NCBI GenBank assembly: GCA_030652255.1
Contig: JAUSAZ010000177.1
Location: 145,189-209,188, forward strand
Direction of reading: 5' to 3'
DNA length: 64,000 nucleotides
Source: Myxococcales bacterium
GTDB taxonomy: Bacteria > Myxococcota_A > Polyangia > Polyangiales > Ga0077539
The stretch's first letter is position 1; each line of letters opens with the position of its first letter. Position numbers and translations under genes: made by a program. The notes beneath the pieces were generated by a model that was not told where the DNA came from, ran no database searches, and saw only the letters and a list, made by a program, of their open reading frames with translations. This document shows, in pieces, positions 9,347-18,687 of this stretch.

Positions 9347-12300
9347 GCCGTCAGCCTCCGTCGCTGGCGCCGCCGCTCGATGGCGACCCGCAGCGTCGGC
9401 AGCACCAGCAGGGTGAGCGCCGTCGAGGTGACCAGGCCCCCGATGACCACCGTGGCCAGCGGACGCTGCACCTCCGAGCCCGCCCCGCGGGCGAGGGCCA
9501 TCGGCAGGAAGCCGAGCGCCGCCACCAGCGCGGTCATCGCGACGGGGCGGGTGCGCGAGGTCGCGGCCTCCAGGGTCGCCTCGGCGTCGTCCGCGCCCGA
9601 GCGCTCGAGCGCCTCGATCTCGGTCACGAGCACGGTGCCGTTCATCACCGCGATGCCCCAGAGGGCGATGAAGCCGATGCCCGCGGAGATGGAGAGCGCC
9701 ATCCCCCGCGCCGCCAGCGCGAACACCCCGCCCACCGCCGCGAAGGGAACATGCGCGAGCACCCAGAGCACCGGGGCGGGCCGTCCGAAGTGGATGAACA
9801 ACACGAACCCGATCAGTAGCAGCACCGCGGGGATGACGAAACCGAGCCGGCGCCGCGCGGCCTGCAGCGTCTCGAACTGCCCGCCCCAGGAGAGCCGCGT
9901 CCCTTCGACCAGGGCCACGTCGCGGGCCACGGTCGCGGACGCCTGCTGCACCACGTCGCCGAGCTCGCGGCCGCGCACGTTGAAGCCGAGGAGCATCCGC
10001 CGCTCGCCGTTCCAGCGGTACAGGGCGGCCGGCGCGGAGAGCAGCTGCACCGCCGCGACCTCCGACAGGGGGACCAGCTGTGCCCCGGGCGCCGGGAGCC
10101 AGGTGGCCGCGAGCCCCAGCGGGGGCGGCGGCTCGACGCCGAGGCGCAACGTGACGGGAATCTCCCGCGGCCCGTCGTAGGTGACGCCCACCTCGAGGCC
10201 CAGGCGCATCGCGCCGACTGCGTCGAGGACGTCGACCGCCGTCAGCCCGCGCTGACCCGCCGCGAGCGAGTACGGGCGCACCTCCAGCAGCGGGAGTTCG
10301 TCCTCGGCCAGGATGCGCGGATCGGCCACGCCGGGGATCCTCGCGACGGCATCGCGCACCCGCTGGAGGCTGGTGCGAAGCGCGGCGAGGTCCTGCCCCA
10401 GCACGCTGACCACCACGTCGTAGGGCGCGCCGCCCAGCAGCTCGTTGAAGCGCATCTGGATGGGCTGCGTGAAGGCAGGCTCGGACTGCGGCGTGGCCGC
10501 ATCGATGCGTCGCAGCAGCAGCGCCAGGAGCCGCTCGCGGGTCATGCCCGGCCGCCAGCGCTCCAGGGGGCTCAGCCGGACGAACACGTCCGCCTGCTCC
10601 AGGCCCATGGTGTCCGTGGCGATCGCCGGGCTGCCGATGCGGGACACCACCTCCTCGACCTCCGGGGTGTCGGTGAGCACGGCCAGCTCCATCCTCCGCG
10701 CCTGCTCGATCGCTCCGGTGATGCCGAGGTCGGCCGCGCGGGTCGTCTGGATGACCAGGGCGCCCTCGTCGAGGGTCGGCGCGAGCTCGCCGCCGAGGCC
10801 CGCGAGGGTCCGGACGGAGAGCCCGAGCGCGCCGAGGGAGAGCGCCAGGACGAGCGCCGGGCGGGCGAGCGCGCGCTGCATGGCGGCGCCGCGCAGGCGC
10901 TCGATCCAGCGGACGAGCGGCGGGGCGACGGCGGGGATGTCCCGCGCGCGGATGAACTGCGCCGCCGCGGCGGGGATGAAGGTGAGGGTGAAGAGCAGGG
11001 TGACGAGCAGCGCCAGCACCACCGTGATCGCCATCGGGCGAAACAGCTTTCCGTCGACGCCGGTGAGCGAGAGCACCGGCACGTAGACCAGCAGGATCAC
11101 GAAGACCCCGAAGAACGACGGCCGGGCGACCGCCGCGCAGGCCTGCGCGACCCGATCCGCCCAGGGGACCTCCTCCTCGCCGTCGCCCGCCCGATGGAAC
11201 ACGTGCTCGACGAGGACCACCGCACCGTCGACCAGGAGTCCGAAGTCCACCGCCCCGAGGCTCATGAGGTTTCCCGAGACGCCGAGGAGGGTCATCGCCG
11301 CGGTGGCCCCGAGCATCGCGACCGGGATGGTGAGCGCCACCACCACGCCGGCCCGCGCGCTGCCGAGGGTGAGGAAGAGCACGAGGCACACGAGGAGACC
11401 GCCCTCGGCGAGGCTCCGGGCGACCGTGCGCAGCGTCGCGTCGACCAGCGCGCTGCGGTCGTAGACCACGTCGATCTGCACGTCCGGCGGCAGGGCCTGG
11501 CGGACCTCGGCCATCTTGAGCCGCACGGCGCGGGTGACGTCGCGCGCGTTCGCGCCGATGAGCATCTGGGCCATCACGTAGACCGTCTCGCCGCGGCCGT
11601 CGCGCGAGGCGGCGCCGAGGCGGGGCGCGGTGCCCTCGACGACCGTCGCGACGTCGCCGACCCGCACGGCGGCGCCCTGGTGGAAGCGCACGACGGCGTC
11701 GCTGAGGTCGCGCGGGGCGCGGGGGAGGAAGGTCCCGCGGAGGAGGATGTGGCGGTCGCCGGTCTCGAGCGAGGCGCCGGGCTGGCTGCCCACGGTGCGG
11801 GTCAGGGCGACCCGGAGCTCATCGAAGGTGACCCCCCGCGCGACCAGCTGCCTCGCGTCGGCCCGCACCTCCAGCGTGCGGCGGGCGCCGCCCCAGGTGT
11901 TCACCTCCACGATGTCCGAGACGGTCTTCAGGATCGGCGCGACCCGGAGCTCGACCAGCTCGAGCAGCTCCGCGGGCGTCCGCGTCGGCGCGGAGACCGT
12001 GAAGTGGAACACCTCTCCCAGGCCCCCCGTGATGGGGCCCATCTCCGGCGGCTCCACGCCGCTGGCCCGGGCCCCGGCGGAGTTGGCCATGCGCTCGCCC
12101 ACGAGCTGGCGCGCGCGCAGCAGGTCGACGCCCTCCTCGAAGACGAGGGTGATCGCCGAGAGGCCGTAGCGCGACAGGCTGCGGGTGTTCTCGAGCCCGG
12201 GCAGTCCCCCGAAGCTCGCCTCCAGCGGGCGGGTGACCCGCTGCTCGACCTCCTCGGGCGTGAGCCCCGGCGCGCGGGTGAGCACCTGCACCTGGTTGCT

Positions 12301-12429
12301 GGTGATGTCGGGCAGGGCGTCGAGCTTGAGGTGCACCGCGATGGCCAGGAGGCCGGCGGCGAGCAGCGCCCAGAGCACGAGCACCCAAGCCCGCTTCGCG
12401 ACGGAGTACGCGACGATGGATTCGATCAC
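9343..12429 (-). CDS. CzcA/CusA-family heavy-metal RND efflux pump
   Basis: Inner-membrane proton/metal antiporter of a tripartite efflux complex, 1028 residues, normal length. The GTG at 12429 begins VIESIVAYSVAKRAWVLVLW, the usual cytoplasmic N-terminus and TM1 of this family, and overlaps the adaptor gene by GTGA (12426-12429). Further landmarks are LPDITSNQVQV, GLPGLENTRSLSRYGLS and the TM4 proton-relay segment DFGLLVDGAVVLVE near residues 395-410, which holds the Asp, Asp and Glu needed by CzcA. The second half repeats the RND fold and ends in GGLVTSTALTLLVLPTL. The DFG-D-E arrangement separates heavy-metal (HME) from drug (HAE) pumps. The substrate (Cu/Ag or Co/Zn/Cd) cannot be decided by eye; the three-methionine Cu site of CusA is not evident. 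Confidence 0.93.
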   Translation of the reverse strand: MIESIVAYSVAKRAWVLVLWALLAAGLLAIAVHLKLDALPDITSNQVQVLTRAPGLTPEEVEQRVTRPLEASFGGLPGLENTRSLSRYGLSAITLVFEEGVDLLRARQLVGERMANSAGARASGVEPPEMGPITGGLGEVFHFTVSAPTRTPAELLELVELRVAPILKTVSDIVEVNTWGGARRTLEVRADARQLVARGVTFDELRVALTRTVGSQPGASLETGDRHILLRGTFLPRAPRDLSDAVVRFHQGAAVRVGDVATVVEGTAPRLGAASRDGRGETVYVMAQMLIGANARDVTRAVRLKMAEVRQALPPDVQIDVVYDRSALVDATLRTVARSLAEGGLLVCLVLFLTLGSARAGVVVALTIPVAMLGATAAMTLLGVSGNLMSLGAVDFGLLVDGAVVLVEHVFHRAGDGEEEVPWADRVAQACAAVARPSFFGVFVILLVYVPVLSLTGVDGKLFRPMAITVVLALLVTLLFTLTFIPAAAAQFIRARDIPAVAPPLVRWIERLRGAAMQRALARPALVLALSLGALGLSVRTLAGLGGELAPTLDEGALVIQTTRAADLGITGAIEQARRMELAVLTDTPEVEEVVSRIGSPAIATDTMGLEQADVFVRLSPLERWRPGMTRERLLALLLRRIDAATPQSEPAFTQPIQMRFNELLGGAPYDVVVSVLGQDLAALRTSLQRVRDAVARIPGVADPRILAEDELPLLEVRPYSLAAGQRGLTAVDVLDAVGAMRLGLEVGVTYDGPREIPVTLRLGVEPPPPLGLAATWLPAPGAQLVPLSEVAAVQLLSAPAALYRWNGERRMLLGFNVRGRELGDVVQQASATVARDVALVEGTRLSWGGQFETLQAARRRLGFVIPAVLLLIGFVLFIHFGRPAPVLWVLAHVPFAAVGGVFALAARGMALSISAGIGFIALWGIAVMNGTVLVTEIEALERSGADDAEATLEAATSRTRPVAMTALVAALGFLPMALARGAGSEVQRPLATVVIGGLVTSTALTLLVLPTLRVAIERRRQRRRLTA

Positions 12430-13487
12430 GGCCGCGCCCCCGCGTCGACGACCGCCCCGCCCCGCGCCGGGTCCAACGCGACCAGGGCCCCGTCGGGCAG
12501 GGCGGCGCGCACGATGGCGTCGGTGTTGGTGATGCGCACCAGCTCGACGGGCACGATCGCCGCGCCCGCGGCAGCGCGCGGGCGGACGACGACGAAGCGC
12601 CCCGCGCCGCGGTCGCCCACCGCCGTCGCGGGCAGCAGCCAGAGCCCCGGGCTCGCGGGGGTGCGCACGAGCAGGCGGCCCTCCGCGGCAGCGGGCATCG
12701 CGGCGCCGGCGGCCGCCTCGAACCACGCCAGGTACCCGAGGCCCGACGGCGCAGGCACGTGGTTGACGAGCGCCACCGCGATCAGCCCCGCCGCGGAGCG
12801 ATACCCGTAGGTCGACCCCTCCGTCGGGCGCGCCGGGAAGGTCGCCTCGATGCGCTGCCCGCTGCGGGCGCGCACCCGGGCGAGGGGGCCGTCCTCCGGG
12901 CGTCGCAGCTCGCCCAGCGTCGCAGGCACCGCCGTGACCACACCCGCGATCGGGCTGCGCAGCACGATCGTCCCCCCGCGGGTGAAGCCCGCACCGGCGA
13001 ACACGGCGCGGGCGCGCATCCGATCGGCTGTGTGGCGTGCGATCTCCAGGTCGAGGGCCGCGACGTCGGCGGCCCGCACGAGCCCGTCGCCCGCCAGCGG
13101 GCCCAGCTGCGCGCGGCGGCGGCGCAGGATCACGAGCGAGCTCTCCGCTCCGGCGGCCGCCGCGAGCGCGGCGTCGACCTCGGGCATCACGACCCGCGCG
13201 ACGGGGTCGCCCTGGTCCACGGTGTCGCCGGGGCGCACCGCGAGGCCCACGATGCGGGCCGGCAGCGGCGGCACGACGACCGCTTCGGAGAGGCCCGTCG
13301 CCAGGAGCCGCGCGGGGTACTCCTCGGGCGAACCCTCGGATGCAGCGCGCGGCGCCACCCAGGCGAAGGGCGAGCTCGGCAGGTCTCCGCGGACGGGCGT
13401 CGGCGCGACCTCCGGCGCGTTGCTTCCGCAGGCGACCCCGAGGGAGAGCGCGCCCGCCAGGGCGGTCCGTCGCAGCGCCCGCCTCAC
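12426..13487 (-). CDS. RND efflux periplasmic adaptor (membrane fusion protein)
   Basis: Adaptor that links the inner-membrane pump to the outer-membrane channel; 353 residues. The GTG at 13487 is chosen because it overlaps the channel gene stop by GTGA (13484-13487) and starts VRRALRRTALAGALSLGVACGSN. That is an export signal with a lipobox-like end (GVAC; position -3 is Gly, so not ideal). Domains: barrel-sandwich hybrid with PPLPARIVGLAVRPGDTVDQGDPVARV near 95-120 and its second half LRSPIAGVVTAVPATLGELRRP near 205, separated by a helical hairpin. Then a beta-barrel and membrane-proximal domain. The motifs match CusB/CzcB-like adaptors. No C-terminal metal chaperone domain is present. Confidence 0.87.
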   Translation of the reverse strand: MRRALRRTALAGALSLGVACGSNAPEVAPTPVRGDLPSSPFAWVAPRAASEGSPEEYPARLLATGLSEAVVVPPLPARIVGLAVRPGDTVDQGDPVARVVMPEVDAALAAAAGAESSLVILRRRRAQLGPLAGDGLVRAADVAALDLEIARHTADRMRARAVFAGAGFTRGGTIVLRSPIAGVVTAVPATLGELRRPEDGPLARVRARSGQRIEATFPARPTEGSTYGYRSAAGLIAVALVNHVPAPSGLGYLAWFEAAAGAAMPAAAEGRLLVRTPASPGLWLLPATAVGDRGAGRFVVVRPRAAAGAAIVPVELVRITNTDAIVRAALPDGALVALDPARGGAVVDAGARP

Positions 13488-14725
13488 TCTGCGCCTCGCG
13501 CGGCGCGCCGCAGGTACACCAGCGCGATGCGCGCCCAGGCCCGATCGCGCGTCGCGCGGACGACGCGCGCGGAGGCGTCGAAGAGGCCGCGCCGGGCGTC
13601 GAGCACGTCGAGCAGCGTGGCCTCGCCCGCCGCGAACTGTCGCTCGCGCAGCGCGACCGCGCGCTCGCACGCGGGCATCAGCCCTGCCTGGAGCGCCTCG
13701 AAGACCGCGCCGGTGTGCTCGACCTCGTGCGCCGCGACGAGCACCCGCGCCCTGGCGCGGACGCGCTCATCCGCCGCCTCGCCCTCCATGCGAAGGGCGG
13801 CGGCGTGGCGCGCCGCGAACTCCCGATCGCCCACCGCGAAGACCGGCAGCGGGAGCGCGACGCTCCCCTGGACGATGCCCGCGCTCAGCGCGTCCCGGCG
13901 GGCCTCGAGGCCCAGGGTGATCCGCGAGCCGCGCTGGGCCCGCTCCTCCTGCGCGCGCGCCGCCTCGGCCCGGGCGAGCAGCGCGCGGGCCCGCACCGAG
14001 GGGAGCGACGCGATGTGCTCCAGCAGGCGCTGCAGCTCGGCGGCCGAGGGCACGGCGACCTCTGGCACTGCGCCCTCGGTGACGAGCGCTCCCCGCCCCG
14101 GCACGCTCACCTCCGCCGCGAGCAGGCCGCGCGCCTCCGCCACGGCGCCCTCCGCCATCCGTCCGCGCAGCCGGGCCTCTTCGAGCCGCGCGGTCGCGAC
14201 GGCGACGTCGCCCGTCGTGCGCTCCCCTGCGGTGGTGAGGCGGGTGACGAGGCGCACGAAGTCCGCCTCGCTCTCGATCTCGCGCCCGGTCACCGCCCGC
14301 TGCTGCTCGGCCTCCCGAAGGGCGAGCCACGCGCTGGCCGCCGCGAGCCGCCGGACCAGCACCTCCGCGTCGGCCTCCGCGTCGAGCCAACGGGCTTCGG
14401 CACCGAGCGCGTCGCGGCGGAGCCCGGCGCTGCCCTCCACGCTGACGGACTGCGTCACGGCGACCCCTCCCTCGAAGCCCCGCTCCTGGGAGGGCGTGAG
14501 GCGGCCGCCCGCGGAGAGGGTCACCACCGGGTTGGCGTCGAGCCAGGGTGAGGCCGCGCGCGCCTGGTGCAGCGTCGCCGCCGCCCGTCGCCCGAGGGCG
14601 ACCCGAGGGTTGTCTCCCGCCGCCGCGACCGCGTCGGCGAAGGTGAGGCGAGCCTCCTGGGCGACCGCCGGGGTCGTCGCGGTCGCGAGTCCGAGCAGCA
14701 CCAGGAGGCGCAGTACGCGATGCAT
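13484..14725 (-). CDS. TolC-like outer-membrane efflux channel (CzcC/CusC type)
   Basis: Outer-membrane factor of the efflux complex, 413 residues, the usual length for CzcC-like proteins. The ATG at 14725 begins a signal peptide ending ATTPAVAQ. The body is long amphipathic helices with heptad-like Ala/Leu/Glu/Arg spacing, for example in residues 150-215 and 255-345, interrupted by two short beta segments, which is the TolC pattern of two structural repeats. LTFADAVAAAGDNPRVALGRR at the mature N-terminus is the typical OEP opening. It is the first gene of a five-gene coupled operon (channel, adaptor, pump, regulator, kinase). There is no lipobox, unlike many OEP proteins. Confidence 0.87.
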   Translation of the reverse strand: MHRVLRLLVLLGLATATTPAVAQEARLTFADAVAAAGDNPRVALGRRAAATLHQARAASPWLDANPVVTLSAGGRLTPSQERGFEGGVAVTQSVSVEGSAGLRRDALGAEARWLDAEADAEVLVRRLAAASAWLALREAEQQRAVTGREIESEADFVRLVTRLTTAGERTTGDVAVATARLEEARLRGRMAEGAVAEARGLLAAEVSVPGRGALVTEGAVPEVAVPSAAELQRLLEHIASLPSVRARALLARAEAARAQEERAQRGSRITLGLEARRDALSAGIVQGSVALPLPVFAVGDREFAARHAAALRMEGEAADERVRARARVLVAAHEVEHTGAVFEALQAGLMPACERAVALRERQFAAGEATLLDVLDARRGLFDASARVVRATRDRAWARIALVYLRRAARGAE

Positions 14726-14771
14726 GGCGCCGCTCTAGCGCTGCGGCCCGGCGGGGTTCCTGTGGTCCAGA

Positions 14772-14785
14772 TGAGAGAACTCTCA
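14772..14785. promoter_or_regulatory. Dyad upstream of efflux operon (candidate operator)
   Basis: TGAGAG-AA-CTCTCA: two perfect six-base arms with a two-base centre, starting 47 bases before the channel gene start and inside the 127-base gap to the divergent ileS. Metal-responsive OmpR-type regulators such as CusR bind short dyads at such positions. Assignment to this operon's regulator is inference. Confidence 0.4.
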
Positions 14786-14852
14786 CGAACGCGACGGCGG
14801 GCGCCCGCGCGTCTCCTGGAACCACCCGTCCGGGTGTGATACGCGATCGCCC

Positions 14853-17800
14853 GTGCCCAGGGATTACAAGGAAACGTGTCTGCTCCCGAAGACGGCCTTC
14901 CCTATGAAGGGCGACCTCTTCAAGCGCGAGCCCCAGTGGCTCGCCCGCTGGGAGTCCAGCGGGCTCTACGCGCGCATCCTGGCGAGGCCCGTCGACGGGC
15001 GCTTCGTCTTCCACGACGGCCCGCCCTACGCCAACGGGCACATGCACTACGGCCACATCCTCAACAACGCGTTGAAGGACTTCGTGACCCGCTCGCGCAA
15101 CCTGCTGGGCGAGCGCACGCGCTTCATCCCCGGCTGGGACTGCCACGGCCTCCCCATCGAGCTCAACGTCGACCGCGAGGTGAAGCGCAAGAAGGAGCAC
15201 GTCTCCCCGACGGAGATGCGCGTGCGGTGCCGCGACGAGGCCGCGAAGTGGGTCGACGTGCAGCGCACCGAGCGCAAGCGCCTCGGGGTGCTCGGCACCT
15301 GGGAGACCCCCTACCTCACGATGAACCAGGGCTTCGAGGCGCAGGTCATCCGCGCCCTCAAGGCCTTCGTCGCCAACGACATCGTGTACCGCGGCAAGAA
15401 GCCCGTGCAGTGGTGCTGGCACTGCCGCACGGCGCTCGCCGAGGCCGAGGTGGAGTACGCCGACGCCCACGTCTCGCCGAGCATCTACGTGAAGTTCGCG
15501 CTCGACGCGGCGGGCGTCGAGGCCCTGCGCGCGAAGCTCCCCGACGGCGTCACCCGCGTCTCCGCCGTCATCTGGACCACCACCCCGTGGACCATCCCGG
15601 CCAACCTCGCCATCGCGGTGCACCCGGCGCTCGACTACGTGGTGCTCAAGGGCGCCGACGGTGAAGGCCTCCTCGTGGCCGCGGCGCTCGCCGAGGCCGT
15701 CGCGAAGTCCGCGAAGCTCGACGCCGTCGTGGTGGGCCCGAGCTTCAAGGGCGAGCTTCTCGTGGGCCTCCAGGGGCGCCACCCCTTCGAGGCGCGCTGG
15801 TCGACCCTCTTTGGCGCCGACCACGTCGAGAGCAGCGCGGGCACCGGGTTGGTGCACACCGCGCCGGGCCACGGACGCGACGACTACAAGCTGGGCGTCG
15901 CCCACGGCCTGGAGGCCTACGCGCCCGTCGGCGACGACGGACGGTACACGGGTGAGCTGGGCGACGGCGCAAAGGCCATGGGGCTCGAAGGGCAGTTCAT
16001 CTTCGACGCCAACCCGGCGGTCGAGCAGCACCTGCACTCGCTGGGCGCGCTGCTCCAGCCACCCGGCCAGAAGGTCACCCACAAGTACCCGATCTGCTGG
16101 CGCTGCAAGAACCCGCTGATCACCCGCGCGACGACCCAGTGGTTCATCGCGATGGACGAGCCCATGCGCGCGCTCCCGGGCACGCCCACGCTCCGCCAGC
16201 GGGCGCTCGCAGAGATCGACCGCCTCGCCGCCGACGGCGCCCGCGCCGAGGGGGAGGGCGTCGCGCGGGGCTGGGTCCCGTCGTGGGGCCGCGAGCGCAT
16301 CCGCGGCATGATCGAGGGCCGCCCCGACTGGTGCATCTCGCGCCAGCGCATCTGGGGCGTGCCCATCCCCGCGGTGCAGCACAAGGCGACCGGCGAGGTG
16401 GTGCTCACCACCGAGCTGCTCGAGCACGTCGCGAAGGTCTTCGCCGAGCGCGGCGCCGACGCCTGGTACAGCGATGACCCGTCGGTGCTGCCGGCGGAGA
16501 TCCGCTGCGCCGACGGCACGCTGCGCCCGCGCGAGGAGTTCTCCCGCGACCCGAGCATCATCGATGTGTGGTTCGAATCGGGCAGCTCGTTCTACGCGGT
16601 GTGCGAGCCCGAGGCCGACCTCGGCGCCAAGGTCGACCTGTACCTCGAAGGCAGCGACCAGCACCGCGGGTGGTTCCACTCGTCGCTGCTGGTGGGCTGC
16701 GCCGTGCTGGGCGAGGCGCCCTACCGCGCGGTGCTCACCCACGGCTTCGTCTGCGACGACCAGGGTCGGCCGTACTCGAAGAGCGACATCCGTCGTCGGC
16801 AGGAGGCGCGGCGCGACGAGATCACCGCGCGAGTGAACAAGGGCGAGGCCCTCGACGCCGTGCTCACGGCGATGAAGAGCACCTGGGCGACGCCCGAGAA
16901 GCTCGCCGACGCGAAGAAGCGCCTCGGGAAGAAGACCTCCCTCGACGACGTTGCACTCGCCATCGCCCAGGACGACATCGAGTTCATCCCCCCGGAGAAG
17001 ATCATCGCCGAGCAGGGCGCGGAGCTGTTCCGCGCGTGGGCCGTCTTCGTCGACTACGAGAACGACATGCCCTACTCGCGCGCCGTGCTCAACCAGGCCA
17101 TCGACGCCTACCGCCGCGTGCGCAACACGCTGCGCTTCATGCTGGGCGCACTGCGCGAGGAGCCCGCCCCGCTGGTCACCGAGGTCGCGCTCGAGCCCAT
17201 CGACCAGTGGGCCCTGGTGCGCCTCGGTGAAGTCCTGGCGAAGTGCGAGAAGGCCTACCGGCAGTACGCCTTCCGCGAGGTCTTCGCGACGGTGGTGGAG
17301 TTCTGCCAGGACCTCTCGGCCCTCTACCTCGACGCCTCGAAAGACCGCCTCTACAACGACGCCTCGGACAGCGTCCGGCGCCGCTCGGCGCTCGCCACGA
17401 TGCAGCACCTCGTGCGCTCCCTCGCGGCCGTCATTGCCCCCATCCTCCCCTTCTCCGCCGAGGACGTGTGGGACCACCTCCCGGCCTTCGCGGGCAAGGG
17501 AGACAGCGTGCACCTGGAGTTCTGGCCGACGGTTCCGTCCATCGAGGACGGCGCCGCGCTCGGCAAGGCCGTCCAGCGGCTGCGCGCCCTGCGCGACGGG
17601 GTCTTCGCCGTGCTCGAGCCCGTGGTGCAGGCCTGGGGCGTCGAGAAGCAGGCCGCGAAGAAGGCCGGCCGCGAGCCCGGGGCAGGGGACGCCACCTTCG
17701 CCCCCGGGGCGCGCATCGACCACGCCCGCGACGCCGCGGTGACCCTCGAGCTCTCCGCCGCCGAGCGCGACGAGCTCGGCCCGCTCGCCCCGCAGGCCGC

Positions 17801-17990
17801 CGAGCTCCTCGGGCTCGGGGCCATCGAGCTTGCCACGGCGCCCGTGGCGGGCGACCGGGTGCGCGTCGCCCCCGGCCCGGCGTGTGATCGTTGCTGGCGC
17901 CGCCGTGGCGACGTAGGCGCGGACGGGCTATGTCCACGGTGCCGCCACGCAGTCGATGTCTTTGACCGCGCCGCTGGCGCTACCGCGTAG
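14853..17990 (+). CDS. ileS: Isoleucyl-tRNA synthetase
   Basis: Charges tRNA-Ile. 1045 residues, about 100 longer than the E. coli enzyme. It starts at GTG 14853; an ill-defined -10-like TGATAC ends ten bases upstream. Class I signature HMHYGH (HIGH-like) at about 63-68 within FHDGPPYANGHMHYGHILNN, editing-domain motif TTTPWTIPANLA, and GWDCHGLP. The second signature is unusual: where KMSKS is expected the protein reads GRPYSKSD (residues 638-645), and about 68 residues separate SKS from PPEKIIAEQGAE where E. coli has five. The insert is charged and helical. The C-terminal zinc finger CDRCW...LCPRC is intact (about 1010-1030). All other core motifs are conserved, so it is probably the functional housekeeping enzyme. 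lspA follows after 7 bases. Confidence 0.96.
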   Translation: MPRDYKETCLLPKTAFPMKGDLFKREPQWLARWESSGLYARILARPVDGRFVFHDGPPYANGHMHYGHILNNALKDFVTRSRNLLGERTRFIPGWDCHGLPIELNVDREVKRKKEHVSPTEMRVRCRDEAAKWVDVQRTERKRLGVLGTWETPYLTMNQGFEAQVIRALKAFVANDIVYRGKKPVQWCWHCRTALAEAEVEYADAHVSPSIYVKFALDAAGVEALRAKLPDGVTRVSAVIWTTTPWTIPANLAIAVHPALDYVVLKGADGEGLLVAAALAEAVAKSAKLDAVVVGPSFKGELLVGLQGRHPFEARWSTLFGADHVESSAGTGLVHTAPGHGRDDYKLGVAHGLEAYAPVGDDGRYTGELGDGAKAMGLEGQFIFDANPAVEQHLHSLGALLQPPGQKVTHKYPICWRCKNPLITRATTQWFIAMDEPMRALPGTPTLRQRALAEIDRLAADGARAEGEGVARGWVPSWGRERIRGMIEGRPDWCISRQRIWGVPIPAVQHKATGEVVLTTELLEHVAKVFAERGADAWYSDDPSVLPAEIRCADGTLRPREEFSRDPSIIDVWFESGSSFYAVCEPEADLGAKVDLYLEGSDQHRGWFHSSLLVGCAVLGEAPYRAVLTHGFVCDDQGRPYSKSDIRRRQEARRDEITARVNKGEALDAVLTAMKSTWATPEKLADAKKRLGKKTSLDDVALAIAQDDIEFIPPEKIIAEQGAELFRAWAVFVDYENDMPYSRAVLNQAIDAYRRVRNTLRFMLGALREEPAPLVTEVALEPIDQWALVRLGEVLAKCEKAYRQYAFREVFATVVEFCQDLSALYLDASKDRLYNDASDSVRRRSALATMQHLVRSLAAVIAPILPFSAEDVWDHLPAFAGKGDSVHLEFWPTVPSIEDGAALGKAVQRLRALRDGVFAVLEPVVQAWGVEKQAAKKAGREPGAGDATFAPGARIDHARDAAVTLELSAAERDELGPLAPQAAELLGLGAIELATAPVAGDRVRVAPGPACDRCWRRRGDVGADGLCPRCRHAVDVFDRAAGATA

Positions 17991-17997
17991 AGGATCC

Positions 17998-18687
17998 ATG
18001 AGCGAAGAGAACCCCGTCACCGAGTCGGCCGAGCCCAGCGAGAAGCCCGTCAAGCCCGCGAAGGAGAAGCCCGCCATCGAGCCCGTCACGGCGCGCGACT
18101 GGGTCTTCCTGGCGGTGGTCGCCCTCGGCAGCGCCGGGCTCGACCTGTGGAGCAAGGCCTGGGCGCTCGGGCGCCTGTCGCGCTCGGTGGCCAACCCCCC
18201 GCCGCTCTGCTCGCCGCCGCCGGGCCTCCAGCACTACCTGCCGCAGCGCGTGGCCAACCGCGAGATCGTCCTCATCAAGGACTACCTCGACCTCCAGTAC
18301 GCCGAGAACTGCGGCGGCGCCTGGGGCCTGCTCCACGGCGCCAGCGAGGCCGTCCGCCGGCCCTTCTTCCTGCTGGTCACCATCGGCGCCATCGCCTTCA
18401 TCGTGCACCTCTACCGCACCATGGAGCCCGGCCAGCGCCTGATGAAGTGGGCCCTGCCGCTCGTGCTCGGCGGCGCCATCGGCAACCTCGTCGACCGGGT
18501 GCGCCTCGGCTACGTGGTGGACTTCATCCACGCGCACCTGAAGCTGCGCTTCCACTGGCCGACCTTCAACGTCGCCGACATCGCCATCACCGTCGGCATC
18601 GGGCTGATGGTGCTCGAGTACATCATCGGCCCGAAGAAGGTCGCTCCCCCCGCGGCCGAGCCCACCCCGGTGGCGACCACGCCGTGA
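17998..18687 (+). CDS. lspA: Lipoprotein signal peptidase II
   Basis: Aspartyl protease of the inner membrane that removes signal peptides from diacylated prolipoproteins. 229 residues from the ATG at 17998; the enzyme core is about 165 residues and is preceded by a Glu/Lys/Pro-rich cytoplasmic extension of about 35 residues. Four membrane segments are visible. Conserved motifs: AENCGGAWG (usually NxGxAF), GNLVDRVRLGYVVDFI with the first catalytic Asp, and FNVADIAIT with the second. A Pro/Cys insert (PPPLCSPPPG) lies in the first periplasmic loop, making it longer than in E. coli. It overlaps lgt by GTGA (18684-18687). The abundance of lipoproteins in the window fits the need for this enzyme. 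Confidence 0.94.
   Translation: MSEENPVTESAEPSEKPVKPAKEKPAIEPVTARDWVFLAVVALGSAGLDLWSKAWALGRLSRSVANPPPLCSPPPGLQHYLPQRVANREIVLIKDYLDLQYAENCGGAWGLLHGASEAVRRPFFLLVTIGAIAFIVHLYRTMEPGQRLMKWALPLVLGGAIGNLVDRVRLGYVVDFIHAHLKLRFHWPTFNVADIAITVGIGLMVLEYIIGPKKVAPPAAEPTPVATTP

Noticed and set aside
14726..14852. T-box or attenuator upstream of ileS
   Set aside because: There is no T-box consensus and no specifier stem. The gap is only 127 bases and shared with a divergent operon.
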